From: DATFDN01 sp963830565
Lineage (GTDB): Bacteria; Pseudomonadota; Alphaproteobacteria; Acetobacterales; Acetobacteraceae
Length of the DNA: 64,000 nucleotides
Assembly: GCA_963830565.1 (NCBI GenBank)
Contig: CAWHMO010000002.1
Span: 375,687-439,686, forward strand
Direction: 5' to 3'
In this document: positions 51,894 to 60,123 of the stretch, piece after piece
Layout: every line of letters starts with the position of its first letter
How positions within the stretch are numbered: the stretch's first letter is position 1
Notes under the pieces: generated by a model
The model's input: only the letters and a program-made list of their open reading frames with translations
Databases searched by the model: none
Told to the model about the DNA's origin: nothing
Translations under genes and position numbers: made by a program

Positions 51894-52810
51894 AGCGTTA
51901 TCTCCATCCCGTCGAACGCGACCTCCCAACCGGCCGCCCGCACCGCTTCCCGCTCCATCGAGTCGGCGAGCAGGATCGGGTTCGAGTTGTTGATGTGGAC
52001 CAGGATCTTGCGCCTGACATCCAGATCGCGGAACGCGGCCAGCGTGCCGGCCGGTCCGTCGAGGCTCATATGGCCCATGCGCCGCCCGGTCTTGGTTCCG
52101 GTCCCGGCGCGAATCATCTCGTCGTCAATCCACAGCGTGCCGTCGAACAACACGAGTTCAGCGCCGCGCAGGCGATCGGCTACAGCATCGGTCATCGCCG
52201 CACAGCCTGGAACGAAGAACAGCGAATGGCGCCCATCGCTGATCTCGGCGCCGGCGGTCTCCTCGCCAACGACGATCGGGGGCGTTGCGCCGGGCTGCTC
52301 CAGATAAAGCGGCACCTTGCCGGGGACGGCGAACAGACGCAGCGTCAGGCCGAGCTGGGCGTCATTCGCCGCTCGCAGCGGGATCGGCGCGTCCAGCCCG
52401 ACCGCATGGCGCGGGACGATGCCGCGATCCAGGACCTCGAAGATCGGATTGGCGTCAAGCACCGCATGGGTGATACGGGTCGCGAAGATCGCAAACGGGT
52501 GGCGCTCCCGCAGGGTCAGGAGGCCGGCGATCGCGTCCACGTCGCCGCCGGTCAGCACCACCGCCGCGATGGGCGATGAGCGGAGCCCTGTCTGGGGATG
52601 CAGCACCGGAGCTTGCTCGATCTGGGTCCGCAAATCCGGAGAGGCGTTCAGCAAGACCCAATGCTTATCGTCAGCAGTCACCGCCAACCCGGCCTGGGTC
52701 GCCGCCCGTGCCGCCGGATCAAGCCGACGCGCCCGCTGGCAAGCAGCAGAGTTGGAGTTCCATTGCGGAAACCCGCCACCAGCCGCGGCACCGAGGACAA
52801 CCGCGCGCAT
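51890..52810 (-). CDS. pqqB: PQQ biosynthesis protein PqqB
   Basis: A 306-residue metallo-beta-lactamase-fold protein starting MRAVVLGAAAGGGFPQWNSN, with LTGGDVDAIAGLLTLRERHP and MGHMSLDGPAGTLAAFRDLD. The family is thought to hydroxylate the tyrosine of the PqqA-derived dipeptide. Its start lies 61 bases after pqqA, its stop overlaps pqqC. Length is normal. Confidence 0.96.
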   Translation of the reverse strand: MRAVVLGAAAGGGFPQWNSNSAACQRARRLDPAARAATQAGLAVTADDKHWVLLNASPDLRTQIEQAPVLHPQTGLRSSPIAAVVLTGGDVDAIAGLLTLRERHPFAIFATRITHAVLDANPIFEVLDRGIVPRHAVGLDAPIPLRAANDAQLGLTLRLFAVPGKVPLYLEQPGATPPIVVGEETAGAEISDGRHSLFFVPGCAAMTDAVADRLRGAELVLFDGTLWIDDEMIRAGTGTKTGRRMGHMSLDGPAGTLAAFRDLDVRRKILVHINNSNPILLADSMEREAVRAAGWEVAFDGMEITL

Positions 52811-52871
52811 CAGAGCAAGGCGAACGCAGAGGCTAAGCGGCAGGCACCCTGCCCGCCGCCTAGCGGAGGCG

Positions 52872-52952
52872 TCACTTCACTTCGGCGCAAGCATAAGAGT
52901 TGATCTCGGCGCCCAGGCCCACTTCGACGACCTTCGGTGTCTTCCAGCTCAT
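52872..52952 (-). CDS. pqqA: PQQ precursor peptide PqqA
   Basis: A 26-residue ribosomal peptide, MSWKTPKVVEVGLGAEINSY followed by ACAEVK. The E-x-x-x-Y pair at Glu16 and Tyr20 is the substrate from which PQQ is built. It is the first gene of the pqqABCDE set; its promoter should lie within 52953-53201. Too short for automatic gene finders, so it is often missed. Confidence 0.96.
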   Translation of the reverse strand: MSWKTPKVVEVGLGAEINSYACAEVK

Positions 52953-53201
52953 GACCGTGCTCCTTCAAGTGTCTCAGCGTTGATACCGGCAGACGGCGCT
53001 TGCGCCGCCCCCGCTGTCGCGGTCCAGCCTTCATGCCGCGGCAGTCCATTATCGGGGATGATCGCGATACGGAATGTCCCCCGAGTATGTCTAGCTCCAG
53101 GGCCTCAGCCCAGGCTCGAGTGAAGACCAATAGAACACCACAGGACCGCGCGCAACGTGGTCTCGGGGAGCTGCGATCAAGAGTTCGCTGCGTAGGATCA
53201 A

Positions 53202-53252
53202 TCATGCGGCGCCGATGGCCAGAACCTCGCGTTCGATCACGAATTTGCGCAT
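53202..53252 (-). pseudogene. Remnant of a DUF4242-like gene start
   Basis: A 16-codon frame, MRKFVIEREVLAIGAA then TGA, starts at 53252 behind a strong GGAGGAG. The sequence resembles the N-terminus of DUF4242 proteins, which open with a KFVIERE-type strand. Nothing family-like follows in any frame, so it is probably a truncated remnant whose promoter and ribosome-binding site remain. It lies about 250 bases upstream of pqqA on the same strand. Confidence 0.4.
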
Positions 53253-53357
53253 TCGTCTCCTCCTGGGCGGGTGTGATTATCCAATGTTCGGTACCTCTGA
53301 CCGCAACCAGAGTGCGCGCGCGGAGGTACCCAGGAGCAAGGCAGGGAGGAAAGTCAG

Positions 53358-53666
53358 ATGCTGGTCATGAGCGTTATGTATCCGGCGAGTAGTCGGTTCG
53401 ACCTCGACTACTACTCGCAGCATCACATGAAGCTGGTGCGCGAGCGTTGGGGCAGCATGGGGCTGCTCGAGAGCCGCCTGCTTCGCGGCACGACCGGCCC
53501 CGATGGCGCCGCCGCGCCGTTCACCCTGATCACCTTGCTGTCGTTTGCCTCCCTCCAGGACTTCGAGGCCGCCCTGTCTGCCCATGGCGCGGAGCTGCTC
53601 GCCGATATCAAGAACTTCACCGATGTTCAGCCGGTGATCCAGCTCAACCAGCCGATCGGTTCGTGA
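53358..53666 (+). CDS. EthD family protein
   Basis: A 102-residue ferredoxin-like dimeric barrel protein. MLVMSVMYPASSRFDLDYYS, then HHMKLVRERWGSMGLLESRL is typical of EthD (named after its role in ether degradation; often a helper of oxygenases). GTGA links its stop to the hemF start, so the two are co-translated. Function here unknown. Confidence 0.85.
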   Translation: MLVMSVMYPASSRFDLDYYSQHHMKLVRERWGSMGLLESRLLRGTTGPDGAAAPFTLITLLSFASLQDFEAALSAHGAELLADIKNFTDVQPVIQLNQPIGS

Positions 53667-54565
53667 CGCCGGAGCCGCCGCCGGCCATCCGTCCGCCGCA
53701 CGAAGCTTTGCAACCGCGCGCACAGGCCTGGTTCGAGAGCCTGCGCGACCGGCTTTGCCAGGCATTTGAAACGATCGAGGCCGAGGGCGGCGCGCTGGCA
53801 GGCGATCGCGCGCCTGCCCGGTTCAGCCGCATCGCCTGGACGCGGCCCACCGAGAACGGCGAGCCGGGAGGGGGCGGACTCATGACCGTCATGCACGGGC
53901 GCGTGTTCGAGAAGGTCGGCGTCAACGTCTCCACCGTCTGGGGTGAGTTCAGCCCGGAATTCCGCGCCCAGATCCCCGGCGCTGCCGAGGATCCCCGGTT
54001 CTGGGCCAGCGGCATCAGCCTCGTCGCGCACATGCAAAGCCCGAAGGTTCCGGCCGCGCATATGAATACCCGCATGCTGGTCACGACGCGCGGCTGGTTC
54101 GGCGGCGGCGCGGACCTTACGCCGATGCGCCCGGACATCCCGGAGAGCCAGGAGGATGCCGCGGCGTTCCACACAGCGTTGAAATCCGCCTGCGACCGCC
54201 ACGACCCGGAGTACTACGCCCGCTTCAAGGACTGGTGCGACCGCTATTTCTTCCTGCCGCATCGCGGCGAGCCGCGCGGCGTCGGCGGCATCTTCTTCGA
54301 CCATGTGGACAGCGGCTATGCGGAGGCGGATTTCGGCTTTGTCCGCGATGTGGGGCTGGCCTTCCTCGAGGCGTTCCCCGCAATTGTGCGCCGCCGCATG
54401 GACTCGCCCTGGACCGAGGCCGACCGTGCCCATCAGCTTGTTCGGCGTGGGCGATATGTGGAGTTCAACCTGCTCTATGACCGCGGCACGTTGTTCGGGC
54501 TCAAGACCGGCGGCAACATCGACGCGATCCTGATGAGCTTACCCCCGATGGCGAGTTGGCCCTAG
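53663..54565 (+). CDS. hemF: Oxygen-dependent coproporphyrinogen III oxidase
   Basis: A 300-residue protein with a GTG start overlapping the EthD stop. Family motifs are FARSRIAWTRPTENGEPGGG-like FSRIAWTR, EKVGVNVSTVWGEF, AAHMNTRMLVTTRGWFGGGA and RGVGGIFFDHVDSGYAEADF. It oxidatively decarboxylates coproporphyrinogen III to protoporphyrinogen IX for heme synthesis, useful for the locus's c-type cytochromes. Length normal; ends before tRNA-Lys. Confidence 0.97.
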   Translation: MTPEPPPAIRPPHEALQPRAQAWFESLRDRLCQAFETIEAEGGALAGDRAPARFSRIAWTRPTENGEPGGGGLMTVMHGRVFEKVGVNVSTVWGEFSPEFRAQIPGAAEDPRFWASGISLVAHMQSPKVPAAHMNTRMLVTTRGWFGGGADLTPMRPDIPESQEDAAAFHTALKSACDRHDPEYYARFKDWCDRYFFLPHRGEPRGVGGIFFDHVDSGYAEADFGFVRDVGLAFLEAFPAIVRRRMDSPWTEADRAHQLVRRGRYVEFNLLYDRGTLFGLKTGGNIDAILMSLPPMASWP

Positions 54566-54628
54566 CCCGGATGCCATCAAGGGGGGTTTCAAACCGTCCG
54601 GCGGCTTGCTATCTGCGGGCGCACGGTC

Positions 54629-54704
<76 letters not shown>

Positions 54705-54960
54705 TCGCAAGGTCAGGCACTTAACTCGGTTTACCCACAGCCCTGCGGGGGATAAAAATCGTCACGGGGCTTCACTGGGGCTTCAACGTCGGCGCGACAG
54801 TCCGGCATTGCCGGGGACGAAGGCGGCCGGCGCGGCAGGTCCGGCCTGCCTCTCACCGCCTCGGCCCGCACGCCACAGCAGACCGCCGCCTGGTCATGCC
54901 GTCACCCAGTTCCCGGCAGAGCCCATCAGCCGAGCGCCGCCAACGCAAGGGAGGTGGGTA
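54705..54960. other. Short gap between tRNA-Lys and the membrane-protein gene
   Basis: About 256 bases, GC-rich, without a convincing gene. The tRNA terminator is not obvious, although CCCTGCGGGG (around 54742) can form a small hairpin followed by A-rich sequence. The AAGGGAGG at 54947-54954 is the ribosome-binding-like start for the next frame. Confidence 0.4.
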
Positions 54961-55266
54961 ATTACGCTCTGGGCATCACCGGGATTTCTGACATCGGTAG
55001 TCATCGCAGCGCTTGTCGCAGGGTTTGTTTCGAGTGTCTGTGCGTTCCTTACGGCCTTTGTTGCTCTCCGCACAAGCGAAAGAAGAATTCAAATCGAGAA
55101 CGTCACCCAGGGACGCGCTAAATGGCGTGAGAAAATCCGGGCGAAAGCAACACAAATATTGCAAGCGTGGGCAGCAATGGATACAGGCAAACTCAAGGAG
55201 CTGCGTCTAGCCTTCACTGAATCTGAAATCCTTTTTGTGAAGAGGATCGTGCAACCCTCGCGGTGA
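54961..55266 (+). CDS. Small membrane protein, hypothetical (start uncertain)
   Basis: About 100 residues. A hydrophobic segment (SVVIAALVAGFVSSVCAFLT) is followed by a charged coiled region (SERRIQIENVTQGRAKWREK, then IRAKATQILQAWAAMDTGKL). No standard start codon fits the AGGGAGG site; ATT at 54961 is the best spaced. Stop TGA lies nine bases before the first IS end, so the protein may be truncated or natural. Base composition is less GC-rich than neighbours, suggesting transfer. Function unknown. Confidence 0.45.
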   Translation: MTLWASPGFLTSVVIAALVAGFVSSVCAFLTAFVALRTSERRIQIENVTQGRAKWREKIRAKATQILQAWAAMDTGKLKELRLAFTESEILFVKRIVQPSR

Positions 55267-55274
55267 TTGACCGT

Positions 55275-56353
55275 CTAGTGGATTGATTCCAGCAAACGTT
55301 TCCCGCGCTGGTGCTTGCCGATGATGGTGTCGGCGGGTGCGGTCCAGCGGAATTGCTTCGGGTCTGCGTTATGGGCGTCAAGGTAGTCCCGGATTGCCTG
55401 GTTGAGCTCGATGACGGAGCGGAAGACGCCGCGCTTCAGGCGCCGCTTCGTCAGGGTGGCGAACAGGCCCTCGACGGCGTTGATCCAGGAGGCCGAGGTT
55501 GGGGTGAAATGGACGTGGAAGCGCGGGTGATGCGCCAGCCAACGCTTCACGGCTGCGGTCTTGTGGGCGGCGTAGTTGTCGAGGATCAGATGCAGATCGA
55601 GCTCGGCCGGGGTCTGCTTGTCGATCAGCCGCAGGAAACGGACAAATTCGGCGGCGTGGTGGCGCAGCATGCATTGGCTGATGACCGTGCCTGCCTTCAC
55701 GTCGAGGGCAGCGAATAGCGTCGTGGTGCCGTGGCGCTTGTAATCATGGGTCATCGTCGCACCCCGCCCGCGCTTCATCGGCAGCCCGGGCTGGGTGCGA
55801 TCGAGCGCCTGGATCTGGCTCTTCTCGTCCACCGAGAGCACGAGCGCATGCTCGGGCGGGTTGACGTAAGGCCGACGATGGTGCGGACCTTCTCGACGAA
55901 CCGCGGGTCGTTGGAAAGCTTGAAGGTCTCCACCCGATGCGGCTTCAGTCCGTGCTCGCGCCAGATGCGGTGGACCGTGGAGGGCGCCAGCCCGCTCGCC
56001 TTCGCCATCGAGCGCAGCGTCCAGTGCGTCGTAGCAGGCGGGGTTTCGCGAAGGGTGCGCCCGACCACACCCGCTACCTGCTCGGGCGAGGCGGCCGCGA
56101 AGGCACGGCCGCGCGGCGCGTCCCGGAACAGCCCCTCGGCCCCGTGATGCATATAGCGCTCCTGCCAGCGCCAGATCGTCGGTTTGCCCTTTCCCGTCGC
56201 AGCGCGGATCGCCATTGTGCCCGCGCCGTCGGCGGTCATCAGCACGATCCGCGCCCGCCAGACATGGTGCTGTGGGCTTGTGCGATCGGAGACGACCGCT
56301 TCCAGCCGCTCACGGTCACCCGGCCAAAGCCGAACCTCGACGCCTTCCCTCAT
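55275..56353 (-). pseudogene. IS630-family transposase, frameshifted
   Basis: The N-terminal frame (MREGVEVRLWPGDRERLEAV, RAATGKGKPTIWRWQERYMH) holds the helix-turn-helix. The catalytic frame (LSVDEKSQIQALDRTQPGLP, LHLILDNYAAHKTAAVKRWL, PTSASWINAVEGLFATLTKR) holds the DDE residues. Between VRTIVGL and VDEKS one base is missing near 55880, so the frames do not join. The TAG stop is part of the CTAG end. DDE IS630 enzymes cut at TA. It was probably functional before the break, or uses frameshifting. Confidence 0.8.
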
Positions 56354-56413
56354 GCACCGAGACTCGCAGGTCTGGAGCAGCATGGGAATCATCAACGTCG
56401 ATCAGACCACTCG
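55275..56413 (-). mobile_element. IS630-family element A
   Basis: About 1.14 kb. Left end CTAGTGGATTGATTCCAGC; right end, read outward, ends as reverse complement of C(G/T)AGTGG..TGAT, so terminal inverted repeats are imperfect. The end carries CTAG at 55275-55278. The right boundary is inferred from the next element's start (CTCG at 56410-56413). Its transposase is frameshifted. First of five abutting IS630-type elements. Confidence 0.8.
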
Positions 56414-56507
56414 AGCATTTTTCGGCGGTCTGGAATTGGCCGGATCGGGCTTCCGGCGCGGGCGGCATGTATAATTCATCGGTCTCCGGCATGGACCGGA
56501 GGCATGG

Positions 56508-57491
56508 ATGTTTTCGTGGCGTCGTGGGCAAGCTTACTCGCAGGACCTGCGAGAGCGGGTGCTGGCGGCCGACGATCTGAGTGCGCGGCAAGCAGCCGCC
56601 CGCTTCGGGGTCAGCGTGTCGTATGTGATCAAGGTGCGGCAGCGGCGCGACCGCCAGGGCCTGATGACGCCCGGCCCGCAGCGGTCCTGGACCCCGCGCA
56701 AGCTGGCCGAGCACCATGCTCGATCGAGGCGCATGTGCGCGAGCACCGAGATGCGACGCTGGCCGAGTTGTGCGAGTGGGTGCGGACCAAGCTTGGCGTG
56801 TCGGTCAGCATCGGGACGATGTGGGCCACGCTGCGCCGGCTCGGGTTGACGCTCAAAAAAAGTGCCTGGACGCCAGCGAGCGTGCGCGGGACGACATCGC
56901 CGAGGCGCGTCGCCTCTGGCACGAGTTGCAAGCCAAATTGGATGCCAGGCGCTTGATCTTTGTCGACGAGACCCCCGGATCAAATCCGGGGGCAGGCTCT
57001 GGACCAGGACCAATATGACGCGGCCCTACGGCCGCGCGCTACGTGGTCGGCGGGTGATCGGCCGAGTCCCGCATGGCCACTGGCACACCAACACCTTCGT
57101 CGCTGGCCTGCGGCACGATCGGATCGTCGCTCCGCTGCTGCTGGAAGGCGCCATTGACGGCCCCACCTTCCTGGCCTGGGTCGAGCAGTTCCTCGCCCCC
57201 ACGTTGCAGGACGGCGACGTCGTGGTGCTCGACAATCTCGCCAGCCACAAAGTCGCAGGGGTCCGCGAAGCGATCGAAGCCCGGGGCGCCAGCCTCCGGT
57301 TCCTGCCATCCTACTCACCCGATCTCAATCCAATCGAGCAGCTATTCGCCAAACTCAAGGCGATCCTCCGAGCGCTGGCGCCGCGATCGCTCGCGGCGCT
57401 CGTCCAGGCGGTCAATCAGGCACTCGATCACGTCAGCCCCGCCGAGTGCGCAAACTATCTCAGCCATGCGGGATATCGCCAGTCAGCCTGA
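56508..57491 (+). pseudogene. IS630-family transposase, with palindrome insertion and frameshifts
   Basis: Starts MFSWRRGQAYSQDLRERVLA and reads a HTH (RQAAARFGVSVSYVIKVRQR). Near 56717 one base is lost; at the A7 run 56855-56861 the frame changes by -1 (LRRLGLTLKK to KKCLDASERA). A 26-base insert near 56974 shifts the frame again before WTRTNMTRPYGR. The C-terminal DDE part (LEGAIDGPTFLAWVEQFLAP, VVVLDNLASHKVAGVREAIE, LPSYSPDLNPIEQLFAKLKA) is intact. Element E is a close relative. Confidence 0.85.
56972..56992. repeat. Palindromic repeat inserted in transposase B
   Basis: CCCCCGGAT-CAA-ATCCGGGGG is a perfect 9-bp hairpin with a three-base loop. Compared with element E, about 26 bases (56974-56999) are extra at this point in GACGAGACC-TGGACC, which changes the frame by two. 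It looks like a small REP/RPE-type dispersed repeat. No second copy was noticed in the window. Confidence 0.65.
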
Positions 57492-57498
57492 AAATGCT

Positions 57499-58720
57499 CT
57501 AGTATTTTGTCAGTCATCAAGTGATGGGTAGAGGCTTCGGAGTTTGGTGCGGGCCTGGCCGGTGGTGAAGTGCCAGTTGACCTTGGCTTGCCCGGCGTTG
57601 CGCTGGTCCTCCCATTGCGCGACGTGGCGGCGGAGCGTCTCGTGCTGGGCGATGCGGCGAGCGAGGCATTGCCGCGCTAACGCGCTGAACTCGATTTCGG
57701 CCATGTTGAGCCACGATCCATGCTTGGGCGTGTGGTGGAGTTCAATGCGCTCGGCCAGGCGCCTGGCCTCCTCGGGCGGGAACGCCTCGTAGAGGCTGGC
57801 GAGCGAGTGAGTGTTGAGCTGGTCCATGACCAGCACCACGCGCTCGGCGTCATGGTATGGCCCCTCGAGCAGGTCGCGCACGAAGCTGGCCCAGTCGCCG
57901 CGGCGGCGGTGCTCGGTCACGGCCACATGCCGCCAGCCGGCGAGCGGCTCAGTGGCGAGGAACAGGCTGGCCACGCCGTTGCGAACATAGACGTGGTCGA
58001 AGCGTTCAACCGCGCCAGGCCGTGTCGGCAGGGGTTCGCGCGTTTCGCCGACCAGTTGCTTGAAAGTCTCGTCGAGGCAGACCACCGGCCGCTTCGCGTC
58101 GTAGGGACGGCTGTAGACCTCCAGCACGTCTTCCATGTGGAAGACGAACTCCGCCGAGTGCTTCGGCGGGATGCACCACATCCGCCTCAGGTGCGGCTTG
58201 AGGGCGTTTTTTTGAGCGTCTGGCGCACCGTTTCGTGCGAGAGCGCGTCGGTGTGCTGCAACTCGACCATGCGCCGCGCCAGCAGGCGCAAGGTCCAGCG
58301 CCCGCACCCTTGCGGCGGCGCGGAGCAGGCCAGCGCAATGAGGTGCGCCTCCTGCGCGCCGTCGAGCGCGCGCGTATAGCCCGCTTACCCCCGCGATACG
58401 GGCTCAGCGCGGCTGCCAGGCCCTCCTCCACGAAGCGCCGCCGCACCCGCTCTATCGTGGCCACCCCGATCCCGACCGCCTCCGCGGTCCGCTCGTCCGT
58501 CCACGCCGGGCCACCCTCCGCCGCGTCGGCCTTGAGCAGCATCTGAGCGTGCTTGAGCTTGCGAACATCCGCCTTGCCACGCGACAACAGCGCCGCGAGC
58601 TCCTCGCGCTCCATCACTGTCAGTGTCACCCGATACTTCTTCATCGCACGCCTCCGGCCATGGCTTCACCGCCAAAGCCAGAACGCACGGCCCCTCAAAT
58701 CAGCTATGACGGAGCACTAG
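57499..58720 (-). mobile_element. IS630-family element C
   Basis: About 1.22 kb. Ends CTAGTATTTTGTCAGTCATC and, read from the other side, CTAGTGCTCCGTCATAGCTG share an imperfect inverted repeat. CTAG at the left is shared with B and CTAG at the right with D. Its transposase contains an A7 frame change and a second frame break. Confidence 0.8.
57510..58644 (-). pseudogene. IS630-family transposase, two frame changes
   Basis: N-terminal frame MKKYRVTLTVMEREELAALL through PAWTDERTAEAVGIGVATIE (HTH). The frame breaks near 58384 (GGGGGTAAGCGGG), continuing as YTRALDGAQEAHLIALACSA. At the T7/A7 run 58207-58213 it changes by -1 to KNALKPHLRRMWCIPPKHSA. The catalytic part has VVCLDETFKQLVGETREPLP, RVVLVMDQLNTHSLASLYEA and HHTPKHGSWLNMAEIEFSAL. 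The A7 may be a programmed frameshift; the other break looks like decay. Confidence 0.82.
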
Positions 58721-60123
58721 TGGGTCGGCTGCCTCGAACTGTGGCATACTGGCACGGTGCTGAATGGCGAGGCGACCGATGTCACGACGACAGAAGGATC
58801 CGCTACGCGCATTGAGTGAGGAGGAGCGGAGGACGTTATCGCAGCTGAGCCAGTCACGCCGGGCGCCTGCTGCGCAGGTAGCCCGCGCACGAGCATTGCT
58901 GGCGGTTGCCGAAGGGCAAAGCTACACGACGGCAGCGCAGCTTGCGGGGCGCCGCACCGGCGATACCGTTGCGCGCTGGGTGGCGCGGTTCAACGGCGAC
59001 GGACTGGCGGCGGTGATGCCGCGCCATGGCGGGGGCCATCCGGTGCGCTACGGCGAGGTCGAGAAGCGGCGGATCCTGGCCGTGGTCGCCCGCCCTCCGG
59101 ATCGGGCGCGGGATGGCACGGCGACATGGTCGCTGAGCACGCTGCAAGCCGCGCTGCGCCGGGGGGCGGATGGTCTGCCCCGCATCAGCACCGACACGAT
59201 CGGCCGCACCCTGCATGAGGCGGGCTTCGGCTGGCAGAAGAGCCGAACCTGGTGCGAAACCGGGGCGGTCGTGCGCAAGCGCAAACGGGGTGGTCCAGTC
59301 ACCGTCATCGATCCGGATGCGGCGGCAAAAAGGGGCTGATCGAGCGGGCCTACACGCTCGGCGCCTCACGCGGTCTGGCAGTTTGGTGCGAAGACGAGGC
59401 CGGACCCTTCCAGGCGGTGCCGCATCCCGGCAGGTCCTGGCAGCCGCACGGCCGTCCTGCCACCCAGCCGCATGAGTATATCCGGGGCGGCACCTGCAAG
59501 CTCCTGACCCTGTTCCATCCGGCAACTGGTCAGGTGCATATCCAGCCGGTCAGCCGGTGCACGAACCAGGTTCTGCATGGCTGGCTCAAAGAAAGCCTGA
59601 CCGCGATCGTGGCGGCGCTGCCTGCACCGACGCAGGCGGTCAATGTCGCCGCACTCCGTGCCGCGTGGCAGACCTGGCAGAACGGACTGGCGGAACGCTT
59701 CACCTTGCCCGAGCATCTGCCGCCACTGCGCCTGCTGCTCGTGTGGGATAATCTCACCGGCCACAAAAGCGCCGAGATGGTCGTCTGGCTATGCCAGCAC
59801 GGCATCATGCCGCTCTACACCCCGCTCGGCGGCAGCTGGCTCAATATGGCCAATGGATCCAGCGCATCCTCAAGCGCCGTGCGCTGGAAGAGCAGCATCC
59901 ACACAGTCCTGCCGAGATCGGCGCCTGGTTCGAGCAGACCGCGTGGGCCTGGAACCAACAGCCCACGCCCTTCACCTGGCACGGCCGGCGTTGGCAACGT
60001 CGGCGCCATCGCAGCACCGACGGACATCCAATCGGCGGCTCCGCCGCTCGTTGCCAGCATCTCTTATCCCGCCCTCAACCCCATGGACAGGAACGGCAGA
60101 GTTCAAGGCAGCTGACCCACTAG
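58717..60123 (+). mobile_element. IS630-family element D with near-perfect terminal repeats
   Basis: About 1.41 kb. Left end CTAGTGGGTCGGCTGCCTCG and right end, reversed, CTAGTGGGTCAGCTGCCTTG match at 22 of 24 bases, the best terminal repeats in the island. Flanking CTAG is shared with elements C and E. The transposase has two frame breaks. Confidence 0.88.
58779..60123 (+). pseudogene. IS630-like transposase of element D, two frame breaks
   Basis: First frame MSRRQKDPLRALSEEERRTL has a HTH (TAAQLAGRRTGDTVARWVAR). Near 59325 (GCAAAAAGGGG) the frame changes by -1 to LIERAYTLGASRGLAVWCED. The DDE part has CEDEAGPFQAVPHPGRSWQP, LLLVWDNLTGHKSAEMVVWL and LYTPLGGSWLNMA. A second deletion at about 59853 shifts to EWIQRILKRRALEEQ-like sequence to the TAG in the right end. 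The A5G4 site could be a programmed slip, but a second break argues for decay. Confidence 0.8.

Larger units (their letters stand above)
56410..57502 (+). mobile_element. IS630-family element B
   Basis: About 1.09 kb between CTCGAGCATTTTT (left) and AAAATGCTCTAG (right), whose ends are inverted repeats (CTAGAGCATTTTC against CTCGAGCATTTTT). The left CTCG is probably a mutated CTAG. A TATAAT lies at 56470-56475 before the transposase. A 26-base palindromic insertion and two frame changes inactivate it. It shares CTAG with elements A and C. Confidence 0.85.
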
